From: Polyangium mundeleinium
GTDB lineage: Bacteria > Myxococcota_A > Polyangia > Polyangiales > Polyangiaceae
Assembly: GCF_028369105.1 (NCBI RefSeq)
Contig: NZ_JAQNDO010000001.1
Coordinates: forward strand, 9,704,501-9,768,500
Length of the DNA stretch: 64,000 nucleotides
Direction of reading: 5' to 3'
The translations under genes were made by a program, and so were the position numbers. Shown here piece after piece: positions 17,628 through 28,605 of the stretch. The notes beneath the pieces were generated by a model. The model was not told the origin of the DNA. It ran no database searches and saw only the letters and a list, made by a program, of their open reading frames with translations. Within the stretch, counting starts at the first letter, position 1; each line of letters begins with the position of its first letter.

Positions 17628-19166
17628 TCAAGGGAATGACGATGTGTTCGCGGCCCCCGGCGTCGGAGGGGCCAGCTGGAAAGAATCGCTCACTCCATCT
17701 GGAGCGTCGGGTGACCGCCGTACCACGCTTTGACCAGCCTTTGGTTTTGGAATGGCGGGAAACCTGGAAAGAATGCGTCCACGCATATCGAGCAGCCGCA
17801 CGATCTCGCCCCCATTGCCAAGCCCGCTTTTCCCGAGCGCGGGGACGCGCACCACGATTGCGTCCTCGGCCGGCGGCACGTCGATCTCGGCGTCGGGGAC
17901 GAACGTCTCGTTCACGACCACCGCGAATCGACCCGGCGGGAGCGTCACCTCCGGCAGCGCCGTTGCCCCCCCGATATCGCTGATCACGAGCTCGCCGAGC
18001 GCCGCCTCCACGACCCCGTCATTGTAGAGCTCGACCCACTCCTGATCCGGCTCCGGCCCGAGCGGATTCGCCATCACCTCGTTCAGCACGACGTGTGGCA
18101 TCGGCGTCAGGGTGGTCGCGGAAAACTGCAGACGTCGCTCCCGTCCGCGCACGTCGATCGTCGTCACGTCCAGCGTGATGTCTTTGCCCGCGGGCAATCC
18201 CTTGAGGACGAACCGCTCGTTTTTCCCGGTCGTCATCACCACATCGAGCCCCTCGCCGGCGATCCCCCACAACAGGGCCGCCTCGGGCGCGCGTCCGAGC
18301 AGCCGATCGTCCTCGACCTCGACACAACCCGGCCCGAACGGAACCTCGAACGCCGTGCATTCGAGCGTTCCTTGATCGAGCGGCGCCTCGATCTCCTCGC
18401 CCACGTCCCCGTCCACGCCTCCGAAGGGCCGTGGATCGAGCCGCAGCGGCCATGGCAGGCCGGGCAGCCACACGACGGGCGGCGGCACCCAGGGCCCTCC
18501 GTCCGGCGGCGCGAGCCCTCGCCCCACGAAGCGCAGGCAAGCGCCCCCCGCGCCCGCCGGCGCAACGCCCCGACCGAACGCGCCGAGGGGTCCGTCCGGC
18601 GCCAGCGTGGCCTCGAACGCCACCTCGGGCAGCGTCACCTCACCGCAGTAAAGCCCGAACAAGCCCGCGCCCGGCGCCTCGACCGGCGGCCACGCGCGGA
18701 CGAGCAGCGGCGCCGCCTCGGCCGGCTCCACCACGAAGGAAAGGCTCGCGCGCGGCTCCCCACTCGCCACGGCGTACGCCTCGCCCGGATCGAGCGGCAC
18801 CGTCGGCGCGAGCACCACCGACCCATCGTCCTGCCGCCACGTCCGACTCGGCACGAACCGCGCGGCGAGCGCCTTCGAGACATCGTCCTGCTCGATCTGC
18901 CGGAGGTGGCTGTCCCGCACCTCGCCGCGTACGAGGAAGAGCCGCGCCTCGTCGAGCGCCGGCTCCGCGGCGACGTGCACCCGCAGCACGCGTGGCGCCG
19001 CGGTGACGGGCGCCTCCGGCTCGAAGGCGAACGTGATCCCGCCCGGCGGCGTCGTGAGGCCGGGCCGGACTTCGGGGATCGGGAGATCGGGCCGACAAGC
19101 GACGGCGACGAGGGCGAGGAGCGTGGGGGCGAGCCGGGAGAGCGGAGGGCATGCGACGGTTTGCAT
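17628..19166 (-). CDS. Secreted lipoprotein with a C-terminal lamin-tail domain
   Basis: The 512-residue protein has a signal peptide and lipobox (LLALVAVAC, Cys at about residue 24). The middle consists of Ig-like beta-rich segments with proline-rich linkers and a few Cys pairs. A lamin-tail (LTD) domain follows from about residue 370: HVVLNEVMANPLGPEPDQEW, VELYNDG, LSDIGG-like strands and the terminal GEIVRLLDMRGRI. LTDs in bacteria occur on exported nucleases and surface proteins; no nuclease domain is visible here. It probably sits on the outer membrane. The 3' end is followed by the gene-poor gap. A divergent HTH gene begins 58 bp from its start. Confidence 0.8.
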   Translation of the reverse strand: MQTVACPPLSRLAPTLLALVAVACRPDLPIPEVRPGLTTPPGGITFAFEPEAPVTAAPRVLRVHVAAEPALDEARLFLVRGEVRDSHLRQIEQDDVSKALAARFVPSRTWRQDDGSVVLAPTVPLDPGEAYAVASGEPRASLSFVVEPAEAAPLLVRAWPPVEAPGAGLFGLYCGEVTLPEVAFEATLAPDGPLGAFGRGVAPAGAGGACLRFVGRGLAPPDGGPWVPPPVVWLPGLPWPLRLDPRPFGGVDGDVGEEIEAPLDQGTLECTAFEVPFGPGCVEVEDDRLLGRAPEAALLWGIAGEGLDVVMTTGKNERFVLKGLPAGKDITLDVTTIDVRGRERRLQFSATTLTPMPHVVLNEVMANPLGPEPDQEWVELYNDGVVEAALGELVISDIGGATALPEVTLPPGRFAVVVNETFVPDAEIDVPPAEDAIVVRVPALGKSGLGNGGEIVRLLDMRGRILSRFPAIPKPKAGQSVVRRSPDAPDGVSDSFQLAPPTPGAANTSSFP

Positions 19167-19224
19167 GCCGGTACATCGACCGGAGCCCCCGCCGGTTGCG
19201 TGAAATTGATAGGTTTACGCGCCC

Positions 19225-19575
19225 ATGACGCCCGACGACATCAAGGCGCTCCGCAAGGAGCTCGATTGCACGGCGAAGGAGCTCGCGGCGGCGCTCGGGC
19301 TCGAACAGGAGACGGTGCTCGCGTGGGAGCGAGGCGACCTGTTCCCGACGAAGCGCTTCGTCACGAAGATGGAGGAGCTCAGGAGCAAGGGGAAAGGGGC
19401 GATCGTGCGCAAGCCGCGGCGCGGGGCCGTGGCGGCGACGCCGATGGCCGTGCTCGCGGATCCAGAGACGTGGAAGCTCGTGCGGAAACTCGTGGCGCAC
19501 GCCGAGCTGCGCCGCGAAGTCGGCAAGCTCGCAGAGGCCTACCCGGACCCCGCCGAGGAGTCCGGCTCGACGTGA
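19225..19575 (+). CDS. Small XRE-type helix-turn-helix protein
   Basis: The 116-residue protein starts with a Cro/C1-type HTH: DDIKALRKELDCTAKELAAA followed by the recognition helix LEQETVLAWERGDLFPTKRF. The remaining 65 residues are basic then helical (RKPRRGAVAATP, LVRKLVAHAELRREVGKLAE) and could dimerise. No toxin gene is adjacent, although the HTH type resembles that of HigA-like antitoxins. The gene is divergent from the lamin-tail lipoprotein and could regulate it. It converges on scpB with 17 bp between stops. Confidence 0.75.
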   Translation: MTPDDIKALRKELDCTAKELAAALGLEQETVLAWERGDLFPTKRFVTKMEELRSKGKGAIVRKPRRGAVAATPMAVLADPETWKLVRKLVAHAELRREVGKLAEAYPDPAEESGST

Positions 19576-19592
19576 CCTGACCCGGCCGAGGG

Positions 19593-21333
<1,741 letters not shown>

Positions 21334-21344
<11 letters not shown>

Positions 21345-22554
21345 CGTTCACCTTCGGCTCGATCGGCGCCTGCTCGACCTCTCTGTCGTCGTCAGGCGCC
21401 TCGGTCGGCTCCTCCTCGGCCTCTCTTACCGCGACAGGCGCCTCGGTCGCCTCCTGCTCGACGCCCCTGTCGTCGCTTGGCGCCTCGGTCGCCTCCTGCT
21501 CGACGCCCCTGTCGTCGCTTGGCGCCTCGGTCGCCTCCTGCTCGACGCCCCTGTCGTCGCTTGGCGCCTCCGTCGGCTCCCGCTCGGCGCCACGATCGTC
21601 GTCGGACGCCTCGGTCGACGCGTCTTCGTCGTCTTCGCTCGTCTCCGCCCGCATCGACAGCTCCAGGTGGATCGTCGCGAGCGGATCCGACTGGTAGATC
21701 CGGAGCAGCTTCATCCTCGCCATCTCCAGGATCGCGAGGAACGTGATCACGATGTCGAAGCGCGTCAGCGGCGCGCCTTGCCGCGCCGGATCGTCGAGCA
21801 CCAGCTCCTCGAACGTCGCGCGCCGCCGGCCCGTCAGCCGCTCCGTGAGCTGCACGATCCGATCCGTGATGGTGATCCGATCGAAGTTGACCTGGTGCTC
21901 GATCTTGACGTTCGTCTTCTTGAGCAGCTTCTCCAGCGCGTCGAAGAGCGAGAACACCCCCGTCGGCGCGAACGGCGCCGGCCCCTCCGGCACGGGCTCC
22001 GGAATCCCGCGCGCAAAGATGTCCTTGCCGAGCGTCCCGCGCTCCGCGAGGTCCGCCCCCGCCGCCTTGTACTTCTGGTACTCGAGCAGCCGCCGGACGA
22101 GCTCCTCCCGCGGATCGACCTCGTCCTCCGGCAGCCCATCCCCGTCCTGATCCTTGGGCACCACCGGAAGCAACATCTTCGACTTGATGTGCGTCAGCGT
22201 CGCCGCCATCACGAGGTACTCGCTCGCGAGATCAATCGACAAAGCCCGCATCATCGACAGGTACTCGAGGTACTTCTGCGTGATGAAGCTCACGGGGATG
22301 TCGAGGATATCGAGCTCGTGCTGCTGGATCAGGTGCAGCAGGAGGTCGAGCGGCCCCTCGAACTGCGGGAGCGCGATGCGGTAGGCGTTGTCGTTGTCGA
22401 GCGCCTCGGCCGCCGCGGGCATCGCCTCGCGGATCGGCGTCGGGGCCTCGGAAGCCTTGCCGCGTGGCTCGCGTGCGCGCGCGGGCGAAGGGGAAGGGGC
22501 TGCCTTCGCCTTCTCCTGGGTCTTCCCCGCCGCGCTCGACCTCGCCTTGCTCAC
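21334..22554 (-). CDS. scpA: ScpA, SMC-kleisin subunit, with repeat-rich acidic tail
   Basis: The 406-residue protein is the bacterial kleisin that links the two SMC ATPase heads with ScpB. The N-terminal signature ALPQFEGPLDLLLHLIQQHE lies near residues 58-77, with LDILDIPVSFITQKYLEYL and a C-terminal winged helix (RFDIVITFLAILEMARMKLL). An extra N-terminal segment of about 45 residues is Ala/Lys/Pro-rich. The C-terminal 110 residues are acidic 14-residue repeats of the type APSDDRGVEQEATE. The GTG start at 22554 lies 66 bp from the divergent kinase gene and lacks a clear ribosome site; a Met 46 codons later is the alternative. Confidence 0.9.
21437..21562 (-). repeat. Three perfect 42-bp tandem repeats in the scpA tail
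   Basis: The 42-bp unit occurs at 21437-21478, 21479-21520 and 21521-21562 without a mismatch and codes 14 residues containing SDDRGVEQEATEAP. Degenerate copies flank it on both sides. Perfect identity suggests very recent expansion or conversion. Confidence 0.9.
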
Positions 22555-22620
22555 CTGGGCCCGGACGGTAATCCGGAGGCCGCGTGGGATCCACGCGTTC
22601 CTGCTACACTCGTCCCGCCG

Positions 22621-24789
22621 ATGACCCCGTCCCCCACGAAGAGTTGCCCGTCGTGCGGCGAGCGCTACGACGCGGATGTCCTCTTCTGCCCGCAGGACGG
22701 CACGCCCCTCACGAACGTGAAGGGCCCCTCGCTCTCCAGCCCCGAGGTCGACCCGTACGCGGGCCTCGAACTGGCCGGGCAAATCCGCATCAAGCACCTC
22801 ATCGGCATCGGCTCGATGGGCCGCGTCTACCGCGCCTTCCAGGCCGGCATCGATCGCGACGTCGCCGTGAAAATCCTCCACCGCGAGCTCAGCGGCAACG
22901 CCGAGCTCGTCGGACGTTTCCACCGCGAAGCCAAGATCGCGAGCCGCCTCGCGCACCCCGGCGTGGTCTCGGTCCTCATGACCGGCACGATCCCGCAGCG
23001 CGGCGATCCGCGCACGGGCGGCGAGATGTACCTCGTGATGGAGTACCTCGACGGCATGTCGCTGCTCTCCGCGCTCGCGGCGGCGGGCACCGGAGGCGAG
23101 CCCTCGGCGTTGCCTTTGCCGCGCGCGATGCACATCGCGCTGCAGATCTGCGACGCCGTCGGCGAGGCGCACGCGCAGGGCATCGTGCACCGTGATCTCA
23201 AGCCCGAGAACGTGATGCTCGTGCGCCGCGGCGACGACCCGGACTTCGTCAAAGTCCTCGACTTCGGCATCGCGCGCCTCGACTGGGCCGATCGGGGATC
23301 GATGGCCACGCAGGCGGGCCTGATCTTCGGCACGGCGAAGTACATCTCGCCCGAGGGCGCCGAGGGCAAACCCGTGAGCCCCGCGGCCGACGTCTACTCG
23401 ATCGCCACGATCCTCTACCAGTGTCTCGCCGGCCGAACGCCGTTCGAAGGCGAGTCGCCGGTGCAGCTCCTGATCCAGCACACGCACGATCCGCCGCCCG
23501 ACCTCCTCCGTATCCCGCGCGCGAGTTACGTCCCCGCGCCGCTCGCCGCGGTGATCATGCAGAACCTCGCGAAGAAGCCGGAGGCGCGCGCCGACGACGC
23601 ACGCGCGCTCGGCAAGGACCTCTACGCGGCCGCGCGCCAGAGCGGCCTCGATCCGGACGAGCTCGCCCGATCGAACCTGCTCTTCGCGCGGCAGGGCGCG
23701 GTGAAGCTCCCCTCGAAGGAGCGCACGAAATCCCTGGAGCTCTCCACGGATCTCGCCGCGAAGATCGGCGGCGTCGCCGCGCACCCCGAAGCGACCCCGC
23801 TGCCGATCTCCTCGCGGATCGTCGACGATCCCGACAGCTCCCCCGCGCCGTTCGTGCCGCCAGCGCCCACGTCCTCCGCGGGCCGCGCCGTGTCGTCCCC
23901 CGCGATCGAGGACGACGACGAGACGACCGCCGCGCCGCCTTCGATCGACGAAACACGCGTCGACGAGGACGACGCGCGGCATCTCGACGACCCCGACGAT
24001 CATGCCTCGCCCGCGGCCCCATTCGCGCGCGAGTCGACCATGCAAGGCACGGAGACGCCGCTCTCCTTGCCTCCGCCGGCCGACACGAAGCGACGCGCGC
24101 GCCTCACGCGCATCGTCGCGATCGTCCTCTGCCTCGCCGCCGCGCCGCTCGTGATCGTCCTCGGTGGCAAGCGCCTCGGCCTCGTCGGCGCGACCTCGGC
24201 CGACTCGCTCGACGGCCGCCTCGAAGCCGCGCGCGACGCCATGAAGCGCCAGGCCTGGGACGCGCCGCCCGGCGACAACGTGAAAGAGATCCTCGAGGTC
24301 GCGCACGCGCGCTGGCCCGGCGACGCGCGCGTGAAGGAGCTACGCCGCGAGGCCGCCGAGCGCCTCGTCACGAGCGCCCTCGGGCGCAAGTACGCCGGGG
24401 ATCCCGCGGAGGCCCTGCACCTCGCTCGGATCGCCGTCTCGCTGAACCCCTCGCTCACGACGGCGCAACACCTCGTCGCCGAGCTCGAATCAAAGGCGCC
24501 CGTAAACCTCGCCCCCGCGACGAGCAACACGCCTCGCGCCGTCCCCACGGATCCCCGCCCGAACGGCCGCTTCCCTGCGCCGCGCCCCACGGGCAAGGAT
24601 GGAAAACCGCTCCCGAGCGCCTCGGCGTCCACCACGCCCGGCCCCACGGCAACCCCCACGCCGACGTCCACGACGAAGGAACCCACCGGCAAGTCGACCG
24701 GCCCCGACGGCCCCGTGCTTCCGCCCACGCCGCCGCCCTTGCCGACGACCGATCCGCCGCCCACACCCACCGGTGGGCCATGGCTCTGA
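22621..24789 (+). CDS. Eukaryote-like Ser/Thr protein kinase with zinc ribbon and membrane anchor
   Basis: The 722-residue protein begins with a zinc-ribbon-like segment (SCPSCGERYDADVLFCPQDG). The kinase domain (residues about 50-330) has the glycine loop GIGSMGRVYRAF, VAVKIL with the ATP-binding Lys, catalytic HRDLKPEN near residue 190, DFGIARL and the SPE of the APE motif. A Pro/Asp-rich linker leads to a single membrane helix near residues 495-515 (IVAIVLCLAAAPLVIVLGG). The periplasmic part is a short TPR-like helical region and a Pro/Thr-rich tail. The start ATG22621 is divergent from scpA. The last ten bases overlap the next gene, so the partner is co-expressed. Confidence 0.93.
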   Translation: MTPSPTKSCPSCGERYDADVLFCPQDGTPLTNVKGPSLSSPEVDPYAGLELAGQIRIKHLIGIGSMGRVYRAFQAGIDRDVAVKILHRELSGNAELVGRFHREAKIASRLAHPGVVSVLMTGTIPQRGDPRTGGEMYLVMEYLDGMSLLSALAAAGTGGEPSALPLPRAMHIALQICDAVGEAHAQGIVHRDLKPENVMLVRRGDDPDFVKVLDFGIARLDWADRGSMATQAGLIFGTAKYISPEGAEGKPVSPAADVYSIATILYQCLAGRTPFEGESPVQLLIQHTHDPPPDLLRIPRASYVPAPLAAVIMQNLAKKPEARADDARALGKDLYAAARQSGLDPDELARSNLLFARQGAVKLPSKERTKSLELSTDLAAKIGGVAAHPEATPLPISSRIVDDPDSSPAPFVPPAPTSSAGRAVSSPAIEDDDETTAAPPSIDETRVDEDDARHLDDPDDHASPAAPFARESTMQGTETPLSLPPPADTKRRARLTRIVAIVLCLAAAPLVIVLGGKRLGLVGATSADSLDGRLEAARDAMKRQAWDAPPGDNVKEILEVAHARWPGDARVKELRREAAERLVTSALGRKYAGDPAEALHLARIAVSLNPSLTTAQHLVAELESKAPVNLAPATSNTPRAVPTDPRPNGRFPAPRPTGKDGKPLPSASASTTPGPTATPTPTSTTKEPTGKSTGPDGPVLPPTPPPLPTTDPPPTPTGGPWL

Positions 24790-25544
24790 CGCGCGCGACT
24801 CGCCCCCTGCTCGTCGCCCTCGCGACCACGTCCGCCGCGCTCATCGCCCTCGCGGCGTGCCCTTCCAGCGCCCACGCGCAGAGCCAGGAGTCGGCCGCCG
24901 CGCGCCGCGCCTCCGCGGCCCTCACGCAGGACTACACGCACACGCTCGTCTCGGTGAACGCGGGCCTGCTCAGCCTGCCCGCTGCGAACGTCTGCCCGCG
25001 CTCACGCACGAGCTGCGAGAAGGGCGAGACGAGCTTCTCGCTCGGCGTCTACAACCAGTACCGCATCGGCCGCTTCGGCCTCGGCGCGAGCATCTCCTGG
25101 GCGCAATCGCTCCTCAGCGGCACGGCCCCGGGCGCCGCCGAGCTCGATCGCGAGCACGACCGCAGCTACTTCCTCGTCGAGGGGCAGCTCCGTTACTACG
25201 GCATCCAGAGCGACAAGTGGGTCTGGTGGGGCGGCGTGACGCTCGGCGCGGTGATCATCCGCGACGCCTGGACCGTGGTCACGGATCGGGAGCCCGCGGC
25301 GGACACGGCCTTCGTCGGCCCGCGCGCCGCGACGCTCTCGACCGAGGGCCTCGCGCCGGGCCTCGCGATCGGCGGCGAGTGGACCGTGGCCCCGAACTGG
25401 TCGCTCGGCACGACGCTGCGCTACGCGAGCTGGTTCCTCCCGACCGAGCCCGTGCAGGCGCCCACGGGCGACAGCGCGTCGCTCTCGGGCCGCGTCGACA
25501 TGCTGGAGTTCGGCTTGCTCGTGGCTTACCGGATAGCGCTTTGA
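24780..25544 (+). CDS. Secreted beta-barrel-like outer membrane protein
   Basis: The 254-residue protein has a cleavable signal peptide (ALIALAACPSSAHAQ, cleavage after about residue 33). The mature part is rich in alternating aromatic/small residues: VYNQYRIGRFGLGASISWAQ, YFLVEGQLRYYGIQ, WVWWGGVTLGAVII, WSLGTTLRYASWFLP, and it ends LLVAYRIAL, which fits an eight-stranded outer-membrane barrel. One Cys pair lies near the start of the mature chain. It overlaps the kinase gene by 10 nt, so the two probably work together or share regulation. No named family recognised. Confidence 0.75.
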   Translation: MALTRATRPLLVALATTSAALIALAACPSSAHAQSQESAAARRASAALTQDYTHTLVSVNAGLLSLPAANVCPRSRTSCEKGETSFSLGVYNQYRIGRFGLGASISWAQSLLSGTAPGAAELDREHDRSYFLVEGQLRYYGIQSDKWVWWGGVTLGAVIIRDAWTVVTDREPAADTAFVGPRAATLSTEGLAPGLAIGGEWTVAPNWSLGTTLRYASWFLPTEPVQAPTGDSASLSGRVDMLEFGLLVAYRIAL

Positions 25545-25685
25545 CGGTGGGGGGCTCCGGTCGGCCCGCTCCGCGTGCCTTCCTCTACCCCCCACACCCC
25601 CCGCGGTGTCCTCCGATGACCTAACAATTGACGCTTGCGCGCGGGCTGGCTAGGTCTCCCCGTCTCGATCCTTACGGAAGGCGCA

Positions 25686-26537
25686 ATGGCCCTCGATCTA
25701 TCGAGTTTGGGCTTCACCACGGAGCCGTGCTCGTTCCCCTACGACTGGAAGACGCTCGCGCTCTACGCGCTCGGCATCGGCACGAAGCGCGACGAGCTCG
25801 CCTACCTCTACGAGGGCACCGAAGGCGGGCTCCGCGTGGTCCCGACCTTCGCCGTGATCCCCGCGACGGAGCCCGTGTTCAAGTCGCTCGCGCGCACGGG
25901 CGGCAACTTCGCCATGGTCGTCCACGGCGGCCAGAAGATCCGCGCCCTCGCGCCGATCCCGCCGTCCGGCACGCTGCTCACGACCGCCACGATCCGCGGC
26001 ATCTACGACATGAAGAAGCTCGCCCAGGTCGTCATCGACACGACGACCACGCTCGAAAGCGGCGAGCGCGTCAACGAGACCACGTGGTCGATCCTCTACC
26101 GCGGCGAAGGCGGCTTCAGCGGCCCGCGCCCGCCTTCGGATCCGGACGAACCTTCGATCCCGAAGGATCGCGAGCCGACGTTCCTCCACGAAGAGACCAC
26201 GTCCCCCGAGCAAGCGCTGCTCTATCGCCTCTGCGGCGACTACAACCCGCTGCACGCCGACCCCGCGTTCGCCGCCTCCGTCGGCTTCCCGCAGGGCCCG
26301 ATTCTGCACGGGCTCGCGACGTACGGGTTTGCGGCGCGCGCGGTCGTGAAGGGCCTGCTCGGGGGGGATGCTTCGCGCTTGCGGGTTTTGTCCGCACAAT
26401 TCCGCAAGCCGGTCTGGCCTGGGGACACCATCGTCACGCAGGGATTCCTGCTCGAAGGTGGAAAGGTGGCGCTCCAGGCGAGCGTGAAGGGACGACCGGA
26501 GGCGGTGCTCACGGGCGGATACGCGGAGATCGCCTGA
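25686..26537 (+). CDS. MaoC/hydratase-2 family enoyl-CoA hydratase
   Basis: The 283-residue protein has a double hot-dog fold like the hydratase-2 domain of peroxisomal multifunctional enzyme 2. The N-terminal half is the degenerate hot dog (FPYDWKTLALYALGIGTKRD). The C-terminal half has the hydratase-2 signature LYRLCGDYNPLHADPAFAAS followed by GFPQGPILHGLATYGFA, with catalytic Asp and His. It hydrates (2E)-enoyl-CoA to the (3R)-hydroxyacyl-CoA. No oxidation genes are adjacent, so the acyl chain and pathway are unknown. The start ATG25686 gives the family N-terminus. Confidence 0.9.
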   Translation: MALDLSSLGFTTEPCSFPYDWKTLALYALGIGTKRDELAYLYEGTEGGLRVVPTFAVIPATEPVFKSLARTGGNFAMVVHGGQKIRALAPIPPSGTLLTTATIRGIYDMKKLAQVVIDTTTTLESGERVNETTWSILYRGEGGFSGPRPPSDPDEPSIPKDREPTFLHEETTSPEQALLYRLCGDYNPLHADPAFAASVGFPQGPILHGLATYGFAARAVVKGLLGGDASRLRVLSAQFRKPVWPGDTIVTQGFLLEGGKVALQASVKGRPEAVLTGGYAEIA

Positions 26538-26639
26538 CGAGCCGCCGAGGCGCGTGCTAACTCGACCGGACCGACAGCAGGTCAAAGCCGCCCGCGCGGC
26601 ATGAACGGTGGGGCAAAGCCCTCTCTCGAAGAAGTCATC

Positions 26640-27419
26640 ATGAGCAAAGAGACCAAGACGCAGCGCAAGGCCGAAGAGGATCCCGAGCTCGACAAGAAGC
26701 GGGCGGAGGACGAAGAGGAAGACGAGGACGAGGAGGAAGAGGGCGCGGAAGGCGAGTCCGACGACGAGGACGAGGAAGAGGACGAAGAGGAAGACGAAGA
26801 AGACGAGGACGAAGAAGAGGCAGACGAGCACGCGAAGCACCAGGGCCAAGACGCCGCCGCGCACGGCGACGACGAGGATCCCTCCTGGTGGACGCCGCAC
26901 GTCGTCCTTGCCGTGCTCGTGCTGATCGGCATCCTTGGCTTCTTCGGCATGTTCAACAAGCCGCTCGGCTTCCTCGCCGCGAAGCCCCAGGGCGGCGCTG
27001 CGCACACCGAGACGGCTGCGGCGCAGCCTGCCACCCCGGCGACGCCCGCGACGCCGCCTCGCCCCACGGCCCCTGCGCAGCAGCAGCCGCCGCGCGAGAT
27101 GTTCGGCGCGAAGCACTTCCTCGTGATGTACAAGGGCGGCATGCGCGCGCCCGCGAACGTCACGCGCACGAAGGAAGAGGCAAAGGCCCGCGCCGAGGAA
27201 GGCCTGAAGAAGGTCAAGGACGGCGCGAAGTTCGAGACGATCGTCGGCGAGTACAGCGACGAGCCGAACGCCGGCGCCCGCGGCGGCGACCTCGGCCTCT
27301 TCCCGAAGGGCGCGATGGTCGGTCCCTTCCAGGAGGCGGTCGAGAAGCTGAAGGTCAACGAGATCAGCGGCCTCGTCGAGACGCCCTTCGGCTACCACGT
27401 CATTTTGAGGACGAAGTAA
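26640..27419 (+). CDS. Membrane-anchored parvulin (PpiC) peptidyl-prolyl isomerase with acidic cytosolic arm
   Basis: The 259-residue protein has an N-terminal 75-residue stretch that is almost all Glu, Asp and Lys, then one membrane helix (VVLAVLVLIGILGFFGMF), an Ala/Pro linker and a C-terminal parvulin domain. The parvulin domain shows AKHFLVMYKGG, FETIVGEYSDEP, ARGGDLGLFPKGAMVGPFQE and TPFGYHVI. The topology would place the isomerase in the periplasm and the acidic arm in the cytosol. The start ATG26640 (MSKETK) is preferred; an in-frame ATG at 26601 would add 13 residues and neither has a strong ribosome site. It stands alone between MaoC and a convergent lipoprotein, with hairpins after the stop. 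Confidence 0.88.
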   Translation: MSKETKTQRKAEEDPELDKKRAEDEEEDEDEEEEGAEGESDDEDEEEDEEEDEEDEDEEEADEHAKHQGQDAAAHGDDEDPSWWTPHVVLAVLVLIGILGFFGMFNKPLGFLAAKPQGGAAHTETAAAQPATPATPATPPRPTAPAQQQPPREMFGAKHFLVMYKGGMRAPANVTRTKEEAKARAEEGLKKVKDGAKFETIVGEYSDEPNAGARGGDLGLFPKGAMVGPFQEAVEKLKVNEISGLVETPFGYHVILRTK

Positions 27420-27427
27420 CACGCGAA

Positions 27428-27460
27428 GGGGCGTCGCTCGGCTCGCCCGAGCGTAGCCCC
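27428..27460. terminator. Intergenic hairpin sharing its core with 16512-16546
   Basis: GGGGC and CGCTCGG pair with CCGAGCG and GCCCC around a CTCGC loop, with a two-base bulge on each side. It follows the parvulin stop and precedes the convergent lipoprotein stop. The inner GCTCGGCTCGCCCGAGCGT is identical to that at 16521-16539, so it belongs to a dispersed hairpin family. Confidence 0.5.
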
Positions 27461-27480
27461 CAAGCGTCGAACGGCGGTCG

Positions 27481-27507
27481 GGGGACGCGGAAAAACGCCG
27501 CGTCCCC
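27481..27507. terminator. Second hairpin between convergent genes
   Basis: GGGGACGCG pairs perfectly with CGCGTCCCC around a nine-base loop containing AAAAA. It lies ten bases from the stop of the minus-strand lipoprotein and can act for either strand. There is no long T run on either side. Confidence 0.45.
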
Positions 27508-27516
27508 GCGCTTCCC

Positions 27517-28605
27517 TCACTTCTTCGCGATCACGTCCTTCAGCCGCGTCACCTTCTCGTCCTTGCCGAGCGAGACCTTCGCGACCTCGTCGGCCGTCAT
27601 CCCGCTCCGCAACACGCGCACCTCGTCGCCGATCCCCACGAGCCGGCTGCCCGTGCGCGCCACGATCCACTCGACCGCGGGCGCCTCGCCTTCCTTGCTC
27701 ATGAAGCGCACGGCGCCGTCGCCGATCCCCTTCTCTTTTTGCGCCCCGGGCCCCTTGCCGAGCGTCGCGAGCACGTCCTTCGCCTGCTCTTCGTCCGCGC
27801 GCACCAGCACGGCGAACCGATACCGTTTGTCCCCGTCCTTGTAGTAGCCGAATGCGCCGCCGCCCGTGCTCGGGATCCCCAGGAGATCCTTCGTCACCAC
27901 GCGCACGCCGAGCGGCAGCCGGTTCGCCTCCGGCAGCGCCGCCGCGGCCGGCGGGAGCGCCGTCTCGCCGGGCAGCTTCGCCCCGATCTCCTTCACGAGC
28001 GGCGCGAGCAGTTTGTCCCCGAGCGCCTTGATCGCGGGCTCCGCCGCGGCCTCGTCGTTGTACGTGATCTCCGCGAGGTGCGCGCCGCGCCAGAGGTACG
28101 CCGTCCCGAGGCCGAGCGCCGCCGCGCCCCCGCCCTCGATGGCCCGCGGCGTGTCCTCGCCCGCGGGATCCCCGTCGCCGACGACGCGCTTCGTGAACAT
28201 CGCGTACGCGCCCTCGGTCGTGCCGAACTTGGAGAGGTGCACGTCGATGGTCGCCGCGCTGCCGCTGCCGTCGACGTAACGCAGCTCGACGACGCGGCGA
28301 ACGCCGAAGCCTTTGTAGATCTCGCACTCGCCGTCGAACATGTCGCAGATCTGATCGAGCGGGAGGCTCGCGCCTTCGCCGTACGTCTTGTCGCCGCCGT
28401 TCGGGTCGAGGCAAAAGCCCCCCGTTGTGCGCGGGAAAAATGCCGCCGACTGCGCATCGGACAGGGTCCCGCCGCCGCCTGCGCAGGCCGCGGGTTTCGC
28501 CGCGGGCGGCGGGGGAGGCGCCGCGCCACGAGGCTCCTCGTTCTTGCAAGCGCTGACGAGGGCGAGGGCGAGGAGGGAACCGAATGCCGCGTGCCGTTGC
28601 ATCAT
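27517..28605 (-). CDS. DUF6599-like secreted lipoprotein
   Basis: The 362-residue protein has a signal peptide with lipobox (LLALALVSAC, Cys at about residue 20) and a Pro-rich tether. The mature part has CDMFDGECEIYKGFGVRR, then VELRYVDGSGSAATIDVHLS and GAYAMFTKRVVGD, which match the DUF6599 pattern of an alpha/beta domain repeated twice. Two Cys pairs are plausible. The start at 28605 is the first of two adjacent Met codons. It is divergent from the pilin operon and convergent with the parvulin gene. No function is known. Confidence 0.72.
   Translation of the reverse strand: MMQRHAAFGSLLALALVSACKNEEPRGAAPPPPPAAKPAACAGGGGTLSDAQSAAFFPRTTGGFCLDPNGGDKTYGEGASLPLDQICDMFDGECEIYKGFGVRRVVELRYVDGSGSAATIDVHLSKFGTTEGAYAMFTKRVVGDGDPAGEDTPRAIEGGGAAALGLGTAYLWRGAHLAEITYNDEAAAEPAIKALGDKLLAPLVKEIGAKLPGETALPPAAAALPEANRLPLGVRVVTKDLLGIPSTGGGAFGYYKDGDKRYRFAVLVRADEEQAKDVLATLGKGPGAQKEKGIGDGAVRFMSKEGEAPAVEWIVARTGSRLVGIGDEVRVLRSGMTADEVAKVSLGKDEKVTRLKDVIAKK

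Noticed and set aside
17374..17631. 85-codon minus-strand reading frame in the gap at 17271-17627
   Set aside because: No start signal, no hydrophobic or repeat pattern, and codon use unlike neighbours; probably non-coding.
22555..24306. Long minus-strand frame opposite the Ser/Thr kinase that continues into scpA
   Set aside because: It is the Arg/Gly-rich antisense shadow of the kinase gene; the scpA part begins only at the GTG at 22554.
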